A stretch of DNA of 5,623 bases from Candidatus Ectomicrobium neotermitis. GTDB lineage: Bacteria > Elusimicrobiota > Endomicrobiia > Endomicrobiales > Endomicrobiaceae. The position numbers and the translations under genes are program-made. Shown here piece after piece: positions 4,851 to 5,623 of the stretch. The stretch spans positions 1-5,623 of the forward strand of contig JAITBH010000115.1 of assembly GCA_031283745.1 (NCBI GenBank). Direction: 5' to 3'. Positions within the stretch are counted from its first letter, which is position 1, and every line of letters starts with the position of its first letter. Under the pieces are notes generated by a model. The model saw only the letters and a program-made list of their open reading frames with translations. It made no database searches and was not told where the DNA came from.

Positions 4851-5555
4851 ATGAAGAGATTTATCTTTTTACCTTTATTGTTTATCGCAACAATGGCTTT
4901 CGGGCAGCAGATGGTTGAAATTTCGATAGAAATCACTGAAGTAAATGAAAATGAATCCCGCCAATTAGGCATAGAGTGGCCTATCAATGTTGAAGCAGGT
5001 GAAATAAACATTCCGTCCTTAGTTGAATCCGGCGCTTGGGACAGATTGACCCCCTTTACCGCAGCACTTAAAGCTCTTGAAACAAGCGGCGCAGCAAGAG
5101 TCTTATCCCGCCCAAAACTCGTAACAAAATCAGGCACAACAGCAAAATTCATGGTAGGCGGAGAGCTTCCCATATCGGAAATAACGATGAGCAGCTCTAA
5201 AGTCGAGTGGAAAGAATACGGCATCATTATGCAAATCACCCCTACCATCACCTCAAACAACAAAATCGACCTCGCTTTATCAACAGAACTCTCAAGATTA
5301 GACTACGATTCCCCTGTCGGCTCCTTCCCATCTATCGCAAAAAGGGCTGCCTCATCTCGGCTTGTTGTAAAAAACGGAGAAACTATGGTTTTAGCGGGCT
5401 TAATTGAGACAACTAAAGGGAAATCCACCTCCGGCGTGCCGTTTCTATCTAAAATTCCATTGCTTGGTGCATTGTTTAGGACTACAAGAACAGTCGAAAC
5501 GCGGACAAATGTCCTCATCTTTGTAACCCCAAAAATTTTAGAGGAAAGCCGATGA
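4851..5555 (+). CDS. Minimal secretin-domain protein (type II/III secretion or Tad/type IV pilus family)
   Basis: Secretins form gated outer-membrane rings for type II/III secretion, type IV pili, Tad pili and filamentous phage. The 234 residues begin with a signal peptide (MKRFIFLPLLFIATMAFG, cleavage likely before QQ). MVEISIEITEVNENESRQLGIEW (21-43) matches the opening strand of the secretin core. LKALETSGAARVLSRPKLVT (73-92), GGELPI (103-108) and WKEYGIIMQITPTI (120-133) are core strands. KNGETMVLAGLI (174-185) and VPFLSKIPLLGALFR (196-210) are the family signature, and NVLIFVTPKIL (220-230) closes the barrel. Typical secretins have 400-700 or more residues with N0/N1 ring domains; here essentially only the C-terminal domain remains. 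It is not a 5' truncation, since it has its own signal peptide and an AGGAGG site 7 bases before the ATG. Which system it serves cannot be told from this window. Confidence 0.88.
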   Translation: MKRFIFLPLLFIATMAFGQQMVEISIEITEVNENESRQLGIEWPINVEAGEINIPSLVESGAWDRLTPFTAALKALETSGAARVLSRPKLVTKSGTTAKFMVGGELPISEITMSSSKVEWKEYGIIMQITPTITSNNKIDLALSTELSRLDYDSPVGSFPSIAKRAASSRLVVKNGETMVLAGLIETTKGKSTSGVPFLSKIPLLGALFRTTRTVETRTNVLIFVTPKILEESR

Positions 5556-5623
5556 AAAACAATAAAGGGCAGACTTTGATCGAATTCATTCTTATTTTTG
5601 CCGTTTTGCTGGCTGCATCGGCT
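5552..5623 (+). CDS. Pilin-like / TadE-like protein, N-terminal fragment (runs off right edge)
   Basis: The ATG at 5552 overlaps the secretin stop codon as ATGA. GAGG at 5541-5544 lies 7 bases upstream, so the gene is probably translationally coupled. The 24 visible residues begin MKNNKGQTLIEF and continue as an uncharged hydrophobic helix. This is a class III/type IV prepilin-like N-terminus: a short basic leader, Gly6 as the likely prepilin peptidase cleavage point, and Glu at +5 of the mature protein. The EF pair, rather than EY, resembles TadE/TadF-like pseudopilins more than Flp pilins, but 24 residues cannot decide. Together with the secretin it points to a filament or secretion locus continuing beyond the window. 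Confidence 0.75.
   Translation, partial: MKNNKGQTLIEFILIFAVLLAASA

Noticed and set aside
4847..5263. 138-codon minus-strand frame opposite the secretin gene
   Set aside because: The plus strand encodes a protein with clear secretin motifs and a ribosome binding site. The antisense frame shows no recognisable domain.

Overview
This window reads as a bacterial chromosome segment with two divergent transcription units separated by one gene-free stretch (4436-4850). On the minus strand, from about 4517 leftwards to the window edge, lies a conserved housekeeping cluster: rpsF (S6), ssb, rpsR (S18), rplI (L9), dnaB (replicative helicase), alr (alanine racemase), and the first 19 codons of an unidentified gene that overlaps the alr stop by one base. 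On the plus strand a short secretin-domain protein is followed, with an ATGA overlap, by the start of a pilin-like or TadE-like protein that runs off the right edge.

Organism: the secretin implies an outer membrane, so a diderm bacterium. The standard code, strong GGAGG-type ribosome binding sites, modest G+C and the order rpsF-ssb-rpsR-rplI-dnaB-alr fit several phyla. The proteins remind me of Elusimicrobiota, but that is an impression without a search, and I hold it at low confidence.

The housekeeping cluster joins translation (S6, S18 and L9), replication (SSB and DnaB) and cell-wall precursor supply (D-alanine). Gaps between genes are tiny or negative: S6/SSB overlap by 38 bases, SSB-S18 are 14 apart, S18-L9 8 apart, and DnaB-Alr 15 apart once the alr start is corrected. 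The exception is the 106-base rplI-dnaB gap, which holds a perfect 12-bp hairpin that may lower dnaB/alr expression relative to the ribosomal proteins. A good sigma70-type promoter (TTGATT, 17 bp, TATATA) sits upstream of rpsF. The predicted mRNA begins almost at an 8-bp hairpin, the expected place for an S6:S18 autoregulatory leader.

The plus-strand unit is the accessory part. The secretin has a signal peptide and nearly all hallmarks of the C-terminal secretin domain, but no room for the N0/N1-type periplasmic domains of ordinary secretins. The overlapping pilin-like gene suggests a type IV filament or Tad-like secretion locus continuing to the right. The intergenic region also holds a candidate plus-strand promoter that would give a roughly 200-base leader, a palindrome centred on the rpsF -10 box, a G-tract cluster and short repeats. 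The most unusual item is the minimal secretin with its pilin-like partner. I see no mobile element, tRNA, rRNA or CRISPR array.
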